56,848 bases of DNA from Phocoenobacter atlanticus (GCF_030764225.1 NZ_JASAXH010000016.1), one strand, 5' to 3'. Shown: positions 44,678 to 54,600, counted from the stretch's first letter. Numbers and translations: made by a program. The notes: generated by a model not told the origin, from the letters alone.

Positions 44678-45277
44678 TTAATCAAGTAATGGTAACTCAC
44701 CTCTAGCACGATTAAGTAACAGAAAAAATTGCTTATTTAATAGGTAAGGATAAAGCAAAGATTTATCATAAATAATTGCGACAGTCTCTTGTATTCTATG
44801 ATTACTTCTTTCTGGGTAATAATCATGATAAATTTCATAGCTGTCTGCTTTTTCCTTTACAAAAAGAGTCGGTCCATACCAATCATAGCTTATATCCTCT
44901 TCAAAAATATCTTTTCCTTCTTCTTCAAATACTACGCTACAAGGCTGAAGGTACGCTATTTTTTTCCTGATATATTTTGCTCGCTGAATATATTCTTCTT
45001 TTGAAGATATCCCACTAAGCCACTGCATAATATCAGGGGCTTTACAATTTTCTTTTTGGGCAAGAAAACAGAGCAAAAGAAAACTATCTCGAGGAGATTT
45101 ATTTTTAATAATTAACTGTTTTTCATCTATAAAAAAACAATTTACATAATCATAGAAACCATATTCGTCTGCATCATCAAAAATACATAAGGTATTAGCA
45201 ACCATTGAATACCACTCTTGAGTTGATTTTTTCATAAAATCAAGCAAATAAAACTGCATTAATTCTTCTGTTTTCAT
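44678..45277 (-). CDS. Probable immunity protein of the TNT-type toxin
   Basis: This 199-residue soluble protein belongs to no family I can name. Its ATG follows the stop of the TNT-type toxin frame by a single base, and GGAAAG serves as its ribosome binding site. This is the toxin-immunity coupling seen three more times in this window. It is acidic and rich in aromatic residues (SYDWYGPTLFV, YEIYHDYYPER), as expected for a protein that plugs an enzyme. The role is inferred from position. Confidence 0.65.
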   Translation of the reverse strand: MKTEELMQFYLLDFMKKSTQEWYSMVANTLCIFDDADEYGFYDYVNCFFIDEKQLIIKNKSPRDSFLLLCFLAQKENCKAPDIMQWLSGISSKEEYIQRAKYIRKKIAYLQPCSVVFEEEGKDIFEEDISYDWYGPTLFVKEKADSYEIYHDYYPERSNHRIQETVAIIYDKSLLYPYLLNKQFFLLLNRARGELPLLD

Positions 45278-45278
45278 A

Positions 45279-45872
45279 CTACTTTCCTATAAATTCTAAA
45301 TAACCTCTATCAGGATCTACCAACTTATTAATAGGAGTATGATGATCCTGTATTCCCAACCCCTTTTTATCAAACCAAGGAGTTACCTTACTTCTTGAAC
45401 TATCAAAAGGTTTTTTAACCTTGAATTTAAAAATTTCATAATCAGATTCTTTACCTGGCATCGCTCTTTTCTCAAAAGGAACGCCTTCTGGAGCAGTATA
45501 TCTACCTGTATCTTCTATTGGATTATAATTTTTCCTTTTTTTATGAACATACCTCGTTAATATATCTCCCTCTTGAAATTGCTGCTTCTTATATGTACCT
45601 GGTAATCCATCAAAATTTTTAGTATTATCAGGATATATATCCCAACCTTTTTCATCCTTCCAATTTTGTGTTTTTGCTTGATTTCTAGCTTTCTCAATCT
45701 CTCCTCGTTTATTAATTATTTCATGTAACTCTTTATTAAATTTACGATTATTTTTCCCTATATTATTAGGGTAGTGTTGTTTAGCTTGCTGTTTAGCCAA
45801 TAACTATCGTTTTGTTTTAGTATGTTGAGAAAAGTTAGAAGATTTACGAGCGACACGACTTTTAGCAATATT
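45279..45872 (-). pseudogene. TNT-type (NAD+ glycohydrolase) toxin cassette lacking its start
   Basis: The open frame from TTG 45800 encodes 173 residues. The C-terminal ~100 have the order of the TNT/DUF4237 NAD+ glycohydrolase domain: GDILTRYV, GRYTAPEGVPFEKRAMPG, YEIFKFKVKKPF, PWFDKKGLGIQ and a final YLEF. Upstream, the frame continues as NIAKSRVARKSSNFSQHTKTKR but is broken by TAG at 45804-45806. The intact paralogue at 47502 has a Glu codon there. A TAA closes it further up (45873-45875). It therefore has no credible start and is probably a silent cassette. Its partner gene follows after one base. Confidence 0.7.
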
Positions 45873-45909
45873 TTATAGTCTCAAGTAAACACTATTCAGG
45901 CAGAATAAA

Positions 45910-46156
45910 TTACCATTTATACTGATATGCGAATTCTTTATACAACTTATCATATGCATCTCCCTCACTTTCACAATCTATAGAATATAAAACACTTCCT
46001 CTTGAGTTATATATAAGCTTCCAAACTTCTTTATCTTTTATGACACAAACCTTCATAAACCTCTTTGAAACATGAGTCTAAACAACCACTTAAACTATAA
46101 AATTTTCTATGTATGTTTTTTTCATCAAGCTTTTTTATTAATTTATCTTTTGTCAT
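45910..46156 (-). pseudogene. Frameshifted paralogue of the small immunity gene
   Basis: Two minus-strand frames together give MTKDKLIKKLDEKN...GCLDSCFKEVYEG, then CVIKDKEVWKLIYNSRG...EGDAYDKLYKEFAYQYKW. This aligns along its length with the intact 82-residue neighbour at 46194-46442. The shift falls near the YEG/CVI junction. It was evidently duplicated and then lost its frame. No intact frame covers it. Confidence 0.75.
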
Positions 46157-46193
46157 TTTCCATCTCCAATTAGTTTTATTCAATTAGAATAAA

Positions 46194-46442
46194 TTACCAT
46201 TTATATTGATATACAAATTCTTCATATAATGCATCATATGCTTCTTCTGCAGATTGCCAATCTGAAATATAATTTTTCCTCCCCCTTTCCGTATATAAAA
46301 GTCTCCATATTCCATCATCCTCTATAATACAATAACCATCATAAATTCTTCTTAAACAAATGTTCAAGCAACCATCTAAATAATAGTCACATTTAGGAAC
46401 TTTTTTCTCATCTAGTTTACTGATCAATTCATCTTTAGTCAT
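46194..46442 (-). CDS. Small immunity-type protein of the degenerate TNT cassette
   Basis: The 82 residues start at ATG 46442, one base after the stop of the TNT-type remnant. The Shine-Dalgarno TTGGAG lies within the toxin's last codons. A longer frame from TTG 46454 overlaps that site and is not preferred. The sequence holds DGCLNICLRRIYDGYC, a Trp-containing strand (GIWRLLYTERG) and EEAYDALYEEFVYQYKW. Two coding cassettes in this window pair a TNT toxin end with a downstream gene, so this is probably a TNT antidote. A broken duplicate follows. Confidence 0.65.
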   Translation of the reverse strand: MTKDELISKLDEKKVPKCDYYLDGCLNICLRRIYDGYCIIEDDGIWRLLYTERGRKNYISDWQSAEEAYDALYEEFVYQYKW

Positions 46443-46443
46443 T

Positions 46444-46766
46444 TTAATCTCCAATTTCTTTTAAATATCCTTTGTCCAAATACCATTGAACTTTTTGAGG
46501 TAGTTCATATTGTATACCTTTACCAGGTTGACCAAACCATGGTAATACTTTACCCTCGGTAACGTTTTCGATTGCTTTTTCTACTTTATACCTTATAAGG
46601 TCCGTCTTTTTTACTCGATAGTAGAGATCTCATCTCAAATGGTAAGTTATCTGATTTTAAGGGAGAATTAGCAGGAGAAACAAACTGACCACCAGTATAT
46701 CCATATCGATCTATATAAGCCCCTTGAGGGATTGTTGAATTTGGTATCCCATCAAAATTATATCTC
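46444..46766 (-). pseudogene. Frameshifted TNT-type toxin end
   Basis: Only the C-terminal domain is left. The first frame reads FDGIPNSTIPQGAYIDRYG, GGQFVSPANSP, PFEMRSLL and GPYKV, then hits TAA. One base further on, the next frame continues KVEKAIENV, GKVLPWFGQPGKGIQYELP and GYLKEIGD before its stop. In order these are the elements of the TNT/DUF4237 NAD+ glycohydrolase fold, including DRYG, the Arg of the FExR step and the GxQ Gln. The 5' end is cut at a TAA at 46767-46769, next to the preceding gene. It is not translatable as one protein. Confidence 0.75.
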
Positions 46767-46775
46767 GTTTAGTCA

Positions 46776-47024
46776 TTACTCTTCCTTTAATAACTTAATT
46801 ACATCGTTGAGTTCACATTCACACTCTTTGATAATTTCTAAAAAATTATTCAAATCAACAGAAGGTTTATCTTTCATTTTTAATATTCGTATTTCATGAA
46901 AAAACTCAATAAATAAAGTTAATTCATCACTTATTCCTATTAAACATATAATTTGATCATTAATAGAAATTTCTGCACCAAGATAGTCCTTATTTCCTTG
47001 ATTAATATAATCAACTGTAATCAT
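46776..47024 (-). CDS. Small immunity-type protein of the RNase-like cassette
   Basis: This 82-residue acidic protein follows the stop of the RNase-like toxin remnant (47027) by two bases, with AGAGG as ribosome binding site. It has strands (GAEISINDQIICLIG) and a Cys/Glu-rich C-terminal helix (IIKECECELNDVIKLL). No family is recognised; the antidote role is from position. The frame itself is intact, although its toxin is not. Confidence 0.6.
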   Translation of the reverse strand: MITVDYINQGNKDYLGAEISINDQIICLIGISDELTLFIEFFHEIRILKMKDKPSVDLNNFLEIIKECECELNDVIKLLKEE

Positions 47025-47026
47025 TT

Positions 47027-47502
47027 TTACCTCTTAGGATCCAAAAATCCACTAAAATCTCCACCTTTATTAAATCTTACACCTTGCCCATTAGGTTTTC
47101 TAAACTCAAAGCCTCCTCTAGACAAAGGAATTTCTACTGCTTGGGGATCTAATAAAATATCCTTTAATATCTCTCTGCTTGCCTATTTTGAGCTTGAACT
47201 CCCCCAATAGGTTTTGTAAATGTTCCTCTTGATCTTTGTGCGTGACTTGATAGTTTACGGGCTGCTGCACTTAGACCATTTTTAGAAATAGGTTTATTGG
47301 CTGATAATAATAGTTTCTCTACTCTACCTCTAAAATTAATTTTTTCATGTAGTTCTTTATTAAATTCACGATTATTTTTCCCTATATTATTAGGGTGATC
47401 TTGTTTAGCTTGCTGTTTAGCCAATAGCTCTCGTTCTGTTTTAGTATGTTGAGAAAAAATAGCCAAAATAAGCGTTAAGTTTACTAAGTTTTTAAAGAAC
47501 AT
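47027..47502 (-). pseudogene. Orphan RNase-like toxin cassette, frameshifted
   Basis: The ATG at 47502 opens MFFKNLVNLTLILAIFSQHTK, then LLAKQQAKQ, PNNIGKNNREFNKELHEKI, and the toxin part GLSAAARKLSSHAQRSRGTF. It stops at 47164 after QAERY. The other frame continues ILKDILLDPQ, GGFEFRKPNGQGVRFN and FSGFLDPKR to a stop at 47027. The NGQGVRF...GFLDP ending is common in polymorphic-toxin tips thought to be BECR-fold RNases (my attribution is tentative). The shift lies in an AGAGAG run, and removing one AG restores the frame. The partner gene at 46776-47024 follows directly. Confidence 0.65.
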
Positions 47503-47588
47503 ATTAGCTATCTTAATAGAATAAAAGACACCTACAATAAAAATACGTGTAAAGCGATATAATTTAAACTAAAATTTGCAATTTTTAA
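47475..47588 (-). repeat. Leader repeat of orphan cassettes, copy B
   Basis: This is the counterpart of 43813-43926. It carries the upstream region and first codons of the RNase-like cassette (MFFKNLVNL), with an uptake-signal-like tract near 47550-47588. The start is in frame with the cassette here, unlike copy A. Confidence 0.65.
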
Positions 47589-47614
47589 GTTTAATCTTAC
47601 CGCTTGAATAAACA

Positions 47615-48088
47615 TTACTCGTGCAACATTTCCATAAACTCATCAAAACTGTTTGCCACAAAGTTTACTACCATTGATAAAGTTCCATCTTCATTTTCTA
47701 TATGATCGTCATGATACATCAATACCACTTTAGGATTATTTCCTTTTGGGTCTTCTCGATAATCAAAACAAACATAATCACCATTGGCACAAACACCAAA
47801 TGCGACTAAGTGAGGTATTCCTGCATATTCAGGATCTGATGTTATCTTATAATCATACATAGTAGTAGCCTGCTTCTGACTCAAACTTATAAAATTAAGA
47901 TCTCTTTCATCATCTTTACCGTACACATTAGTAAAATCAAAAATATTTTCTGCAAGCATTAGTTGATCATATATAGACACTATTTCTTTATATCTATATG
48001 GAAATATATAACCAATATCACTTTCTACTTTCTCTATTTCGCTACAAGATACTGGCTCTTTATACCAATTTGGGGTTAAATTTTTCAT
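47615..48088 (-). CDS. SUKH-family immunity protein, second copy
   Basis: This 157-residue cytosolic SMI1/KNR4-type protein is paralogous to the gene at 48197-48667. The N-terminal third differs between the two. From DFTNVYG onward they are nearly identical, including SDPEYAGIPHLVAFGVCANGDYVCFDY and the C-terminal VVNFVANSFDEFMEML. A scrap of a nuclease toxin end (48090-48128) lies directly before its ATG, so it probably arrived as the partner of an earlier cdiA tip. It may protect against a related nuclease allele. Confidence 0.8.
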   Translation of the reverse strand: MKNLTPNWYKEPVSCSEIEKVESDIGYIFPYRYKEIVSIYDQLMLAENIFDFTNVYGKDDERDLNFISLSQKQATTMYDYKITSDPEYAGIPHLVAFGVCANGDYVCFDYREDPKGNNPKVVLMYHDDHIENEDGTLSMVVNFVANSFDEFMEMLHE

Positions 48089-48089
48089 T

Positions 48090-48128
48090 TATTGTCTTTT
48101 TTAATGATTGTTGTCCTGTAACACCAAG
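48090..48128 (-). pseudogene. 3' scrap of an older cdiA toxin tip
   Basis: The minus-strand frame GVTGQQSLKKTI, ending against the SUKH ATG, matches HTGQKSLKTGR at the end of the intact cdiA. The matching DNA covers about 40 bases and includes the toxin-immunity junction. Only this end is left between the two immunity paralogues. Confidence 0.55.
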
Positions 48129-48133
48129 TCACC

Positions 48134-48187
48134 AAGCGGTAAGATAAGAACCACTTTTTGCAAATTTTAAGTGTAATCTTACCGCTT
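48134..48187 (-). terminator. Inverted uptake-signal pair after the first SUKH gene
   Basis: AAGCGGTAAGAT (48134-48145) and ATCTTACCGCTT (48176-48187) are perfect 12-bp inverted arms. The loop between them holds CTTTTTGCAAATTTT. Oppositely oriented uptake signals are known to double as terminators in Pasteurellaceae. This pair lies ten bases past the stop of the immunity gene. Confidence 0.7.
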
Positions 48188-48196
48188 AAATAAATA

Positions 48197-48667
48197 TTAC
48201 TCATACAACATTTCCATAAACTCATCAAAGCTATTTGCGACAAAGTTTACTACCATAGAATCTGTTCCATCTTCATTTTCTATATGATCGTCATGATACA
48301 TCAATACCACCTTAGGATTATTTCCTTTTGGGTCATCTCGATAATCAAAACAAATATAATCACCATTGGCACAAACACCAAATGCGACCAAGTGAGGTAT
48401 TCCTGCATATTCGGGATCTGATACGTATTGCTCATCAAAAATATTTTCTATCTCATCTTCTTTAAAACTCAAAAAATTCAGATCTCTCTCATCAGCTTCA
48501 CCGTAAATATTAGTAAAATCAAAATAGTTATTTTTAAGCCTTAATCCATCATGATGAGAAACAATTTCTTTAAAATACTCAGGAAAATCATATCCTAATT
48601 TTCTTCCAAAACAATTTATTACACAAATATCAATTGTTCCTTTATCTCTATAAATGTTTAATTTCAT
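48197..48667 (-). CDS. cdiI: SUKH-family immunity protein (CdiI-type)
   Basis: This 156-residue SMI1/KNR4-type protein starts two bases after the cdiA stop, with AGGTAGG as Shine-Dalgarno. It is therefore coupled to the nuclease tip. Motifs: LGYDFPEYFKEIVSHHDGL (the SUKH N-terminal helix-turn), DFTNIYG, SDPEYAGIPHLVAFG, GDYICFDYRDDPKG and VVNFVANSFDEFMEML. SUKH proteins are known partners of HNH/WHH nuclease toxins, which agrees with the C terminus of the upstream gene. It should protect the cell from its own CdiA tip. Confidence 0.85.
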   Translation of the reverse strand: MKLNIYRDKGTIDICVINCFGRKLGYDFPEYFKEIVSHHDGLRLKNNYFDFTNIYGEADERDLNFLSFKEDEIENIFDEQYVSDPEYAGIPHLVAFGVCANGDYICFDYRDDPKGNNPKVVLMYHDDHIENEDGTDSMVVNFVANSFDEFMEMLYE

Positions 48668-48669
48668 AT

Positions 48670-51600
48670 TTACCTACCTGTTTTTAGTGATTTTTGACCT
48701 GTATGTGGTACTTTAGATTTTTTATGTGCCCATTCAGGTACAAGTTGCATATTATTAGGGGCTGACTGAGCATTATGATGCCATGTAAATCCCTCTATTT
48801 TTTGACTCCCTTCTCTTAAGTCATTTAACTGCTCCTGACTAAACCTACTTTTCGCAATCGGATCATCTTTAATAGCTTCCCACATATCTCTTGATGCTTG
48901 TTTCATTTGATCTTTATAACTTTTAGTATGATCAATTTTTGCAGTAAATACGGCAACATCATCAAAAACAGGAAGACCACGCTTGTCATAAGGAATATGT
49001 TTTACACTACCATCATCAAGTGTTAATCTAACCGCTCTATTACCGTTAGTATCAGTAATAACATCACTTCGCTTAACACTTGCCCGATGTGGTTTCTTTG
49101 GTATGCTTGTTGATGTTATATTATCACTACCGTGAGCAATCTCTAAATTAATACGCTGTTCTTTTGGCTCATATATTCCTTTTGATTTTTCTATCGCCTT
49201 TTTAACAACATCATCACCAACAGATAATTTTGCTTTTGGTTTTCCATAATCAGTAATTTTTCCAACAGGTGGTAATTGCTTACCTGAATTACTTTTTCCT
49301 TTAATCAGACCAGGTTTAACTCCCTTAGTCATGCGGACATTCATTCCACCTAACGCAACAGCAAGATCCTGAGCTAATAATCTAGAACCTTCATCTGTAC
49401 CAAAAATCGTATAATGTTTTGAATGACTAGCTGCTGCCGATAAATAAGACTCAATTGCCCAAATTTTATTCTTTAACCTTCCTATTTCTCCAGTGTTATC
49501 TCCTTTTCCATTCAAATGTTCTTGCTCCAACTGATGAATTCTATCTTGATACCCTGCAATAACCTCTCCTGCTCCCTTGATATATTGATCCATTTCTGGT
49601 AAGGTCGGTTTTGTTGTACCTGTGCCAATTTCGTGATTAATAACATCATACAGTAAAGGTACTGTTGAATCTTTACCTCTATTAGGCAATACAACGCTAT
49701 TGTAAATATCTTGGTTTTTTGCAATAGTATCTGAATTTATAAAACTATTTTTATACTCATCAGAATTTCTATCCAACTCAGCAAACAACGTTTTATCATC
49801 TTGCTCTTTTTGCAATTCATTTAAAAACGCTCTAGCGGTCTGATTTTTTTCAACTTCTGCAAAATCATCTGAAACACCCCTTAAACTTTCAGACGTTAAT
49901 TCTTTTATTGCTTCTTTTTCGCTAATCCCTCGTTTTTTTGCATATCTTCTCGCATTCGTTCTGATAGCACTCACTTCTTGATGATTTAACTGTCGATTAT
50001 TTTCATCAATCAATGTGGCAGCTTTTGCCCCATCAAAACCACCTGCAAAAAAACCAACCACTTTTGGTGCTATGGCATTAAAAATTCCCTTCAAGAAACT
50101 ACCGGGTATCCAGCTCTCTATTTTATTTAATGTTGGAGCCGCTTCTGCGACTGCTTTAGCCCCTTTTGCACCGCCTTCACCTGCTAATAATCGACCTGTT
50201 TTTTCATGCAAGGCAACTCGGTATTTTCCACCTTCTTCAAATCCTTTAATTCCTTGTGCTGTCATTTCATCTGAGAAGGTGGCTATTTCTCGTGTGATAT
50301 CTTTAAGTTCATTATAATTGTATTTTTTATCTTTTAGCCTTTTTATAAAAGTATTAATATTGCTTGTGGCTAATCCGCTGTGAACATTTATTCCATTAAT
50401 ATCTTCAAAAGCCTTTGGTTTTGGCTGTTTCTGACCAGCAGAGTAGTCATCTTTAAAACCATTTACTTTACTTTGACTATCAATACTATCAACATTATTT
50501 TTATCAAAATGAATATCAGCATTAATTTTTTGATGTAGTTTTCTTTCTAAACTGGTATTTATACTGATACTGTTATCTATATTCAGTTTGATATTAGGAA
50601 TATAATCTTTTGAAGGTGTAATAGGTGAAATTTCATCAATTGATAAACTATTCCCATTATTTTTTTCAACAGAAGTGATTTTAGATGTATTTATCTTCAA
50701 CTCACCGCTATCAAATTTTGGTGAAGTAATGGAAGACCAATTCACTTTTTGTGGCGTATTAATCAACGATGCGATAGAGGAGACATCTGCTTTAACTCCA
50801 TCCAATTTTGGAGAATGAGTGGATGATATATTGACACTTAATTGTGTATCAGTTGATTGTTCCAATGAAGTTGATGGGATAGCTTCTGTTGTGATTTTTC
50901 CAACTTTTTGTAACGAGTTATTTGATGGCTCGAATGAGGTTGAAGGTATCGCCTTTATCTTAATCTCTTTAGTATTTGAAGACCAATTTATTTTTGATGA
51001 TTTATGATTAAATGAATAATCTTTCTCTGAAATTTTATTCAAATACTCATTTCTTTTATCTGCTAAACTCGGCGTTAAATAGTCCTTTTTGCTATCATCA
51101 AAATTAACATTTAAATGACTTAAAGTAGAGGATTGATTGGCTAAATTATTTTTAGCTGAATCCATTAATTCATTTGGTGAAGCGGTGTGAGTATTTTTAG
51201 CTACTACATCTTCACTTTGTAACTCACTCATTTCCCAACTAGCATTGCCAATACTGATTTCACCTGTGATATTGGTATTTGGTGTATCAATATCTATGTC
51301 AGTGAAATTAGATTTTTCATTAAATTTCTCAAGTCCTAATTTTTCATAATCTACATCTTTATAATTAGGTCTAGATGGTGTGTAAGAACCGCCTGAACTT
51401 GAATGACCACCAGAACTTGAATGACCTGAGTTTGAACTTCCAGAGCTTGAACTGCCACTACCACTTACAATAGCTCCTACAACAGCACCAACTACAGCAC
51501 CAACAGGACCTGCTACTGCTCCTCCAATAGCTGCACCAGCAGCTGCACCAACCACAGAATTATTATAGTGAATATTTGCTCCAACTATTCCCTCTGGGCT

Positions 51601-54600
51601 TTCAATTACCGCACTACTAATCTCTAGTGGTTTACTAATATCGTATAAATCACTTTCTCTTGGTGATAGTTTTTTACTTTCTGAAGATAATTTCTTCGCT
51701 AAAGCGGCTAGTTTAGCAGCAGATTTTGCACCTGCTTCCGTCCCTGTTAATAACCAACCAATTTGAGCGTGCATTTGTACTCGTTTTTCACCCCCTTCTT
51801 GCCAAGCATCGTAATTACTTGCTTTATCATCTGCTATTGCACTGATTTTGGTTAGTGCAGTTTCTAGTTTTTCTCTATCTGTTGATCTCAAGTTTTTTTC
51901 TAATAATGCTTTAATTTCTGCTTTTTTCAATACGGCTTTATCATAAAGAGCCATTTGCTTTTCGGCATATTCAGCAACAGAATGAGGTAACCAACCTCCT
52001 GCAATTTTGGTTATCTGTGCTTGGGTATTTAATTCCTTCAGTAGATTTTTTACATTAAACTGTTTGCCTTCAGCTTCACCCTTTATACCACCATAACCCA
52101 CTCGGTTATCTCTTGTAGAAACAATGTGGTTATCTGAGTTAGGTAAATAACGCTCAATTAAGGTCATCATTCCCGTATAGTTAGGGGAGTCTTTAGTTTT
52201 ATCTAGTTTAATATTGGTATCTTTAACCGTTGTTCCACCAAATTCACCTGATATTGCTTGTAGCTCTTGATGATTGGTTTGTTGATGATAATCTACTTTA
52301 ACATCACTGCCTTTTGTGATTGTTGTTTTCGCTTCACTGAATTGATGTAACCCTAATTCTTTTAACTCTGCTGTTGGACGACCATCGGTATAAGAGACAG
52401 ACCCTGTTGCTTCATATTCTTTGCGTGTATGAGTAATACTTTTATCCATTTCTGTTGCTGCTGCAAAATGGAAATTACGCTCTAACGCCATATCCGTTTT
52501 AGAGTCAAAATCAACACCTTGTAACTTAGCTTTACCAGTAGTTGCTAATAATTTAACTTTGTTACCTGCAATTACAGAATGAACAGGTGTTTCATCTTGT
52601 GTTTCTGTTTTTGTTACCGTTGTTTCAACAAAATCTTTAACAATAGTACGTTTATCTTTTGTTTCTGAAATCGTGTCCACTTCTTTGGTTAAGTGTTCAA
52701 TATTTGCATCAGTAACTTTATTAATACGAGATTCACTACTTTTACCTGCAAGTTCTTTTGATAAATTTAACTCTTTTTGTGAATCAAGTTTATCACTATG
52801 TTCTTCAGTTATTTGCCCTTTTGTAATGGTTGTTTTTTCACTTATTTCTATATGATTATTGGTACTATGAGTAATATCATAATTTTTTGCACCAATAGTA
52901 GTTGTGCCGTTTTTGCTTTTTACTACGCTACCTTTTTGTTGATAAGTTTCTCCTGCGGATACCGTAATATTACCATCACTTAGGATTTGACTACCAGTAT
53001 ATTGAGTCTCAATGATTTTCTTATGTGTTTTTTCAGTAACCTGATGACCTTTTTCATTTGTATAGTTTGTTTTACTTTCACTTTCCTCAACAAGTAAATC
53101 TGCTTGTGGGAGAAAATTAATATTTCCTGATGACGCAAGCGTTACTGATGATTTCCCACTTACAATACCACTCGTGATATTGATTGTTTTATCAGCAGAA
53201 ATGGATAAATTGCCACCACTTGTTATTTTTCCTTGATGATGTTTTGTTTTGATTTTTTTATAGGAGGTTTCAATTACTGAATGCCCTTGCTCATCTGTAT
53301 AGGTTTTAGGTGTATTGCGTGTTATTGTTTTTTTCGATGAAATAGGAAGAAGATTTACCGCACCTTGAGAAATTATTGATAAGTCTTTTTCCGCCTCAAT
53401 AACACCTGCCGTCACGGTAATATCTTGACGAGATTTTAAATCTAATTGTTTAGCTTTAATCAATCCTTGATTAGTAATTGCATTTGCTTTAACACTTAAT
53501 TTTTCTAAACTTTGAATAATGCCTGTATTATCAATATTATTAGTCGCTAAAGATTGATTTCCTTCACTAAATATTTGCCCTTTATTGTTTAAGTCTTGAC
53601 TATCAATATTAAGTGAATGTTTAGCCATTAACTGACCACTATTCTCTAAAGAATTTAGTACTTTTAAAATTAAGTTACCTGTGCTTTGAATAGTTTTGGT
53701 ATTTTCAATTTTTTCAGTTATCAGTTTTTGATCCTTATTACTAATAATTTCACCATTATTAATAATATGTTTACTTTTAACGGTAAGTAATTTTGTCGTG
53801 GCAATCTTATTACGATTAACTAAATCCCCCTTAGCTTCTACAGTTATATTGCCTGTACTTTGAATAGTGCCGTTATTTTCCACTTTTTCAGTGGTTAGTG
53901 TTTGATCTTCACCACTGGCAATTTCATCATCATTAATGATATTTTTACTGTTAATGGCAAGTGATTTTGTTGTAATAATTTTACTGCTATTCGTTAGATC
54001 ATCTTTCGCTTTAACAGTTAAATTTCCAGAACTTTGGATAGTGCCTTTATTTTCAACTTTTCCAGTGGTTAGTGTTTGTGCTTCGCCACTGGAAATATCC
54101 CCCTCATTAATAATATTTTTGCTATTAACGGTGAGAGCTTTGGCAGTAAGAAGGTTACCGTTATTAGTCAGATCATCTTTAGCATCAACAGTTAAGTTGC
54201 CAGAACTTTGGATAGTGCTTTTATTTTCCACTTTTCCAGTGGTCAGTGTTTGTGCTTCGCCACTGGAAATGTCTCCCTCATTAATAATATTTTTGCTATT
54301 AACGGTGAGAGCTTTGGCAGTAAGAATTTTTCCGTTATTAGTCAGATCATCTTTAGCATCAATAGTTAAGTTGCCAGTACTTTGGATAGTGCTTTTATTT
54401 TCCACTTTTCCAGTGGTTAGGGTTTGAGCTTCGCCACTGGAAATGTCCCCCTCATTAATAATATTTTTGCTATTAACGGTGAGAGCTTTGGCAGTAAGAA
54501 CGTTACCGCTATTAGTTAGATCATCTTTAGCATCAACAGTTAAGTTACCTGAGCTTTGGATAGTGCCTTTATTTTCCACTTTTCCAGTGGTCAGTGTTTG

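Noticed and set aside
53936..54427. Plus-strand frame across the cdiA repeats
   Set aside because: It is a periodic mirror of the 174-bp coding repeats and has repeated low-complexity sequence.
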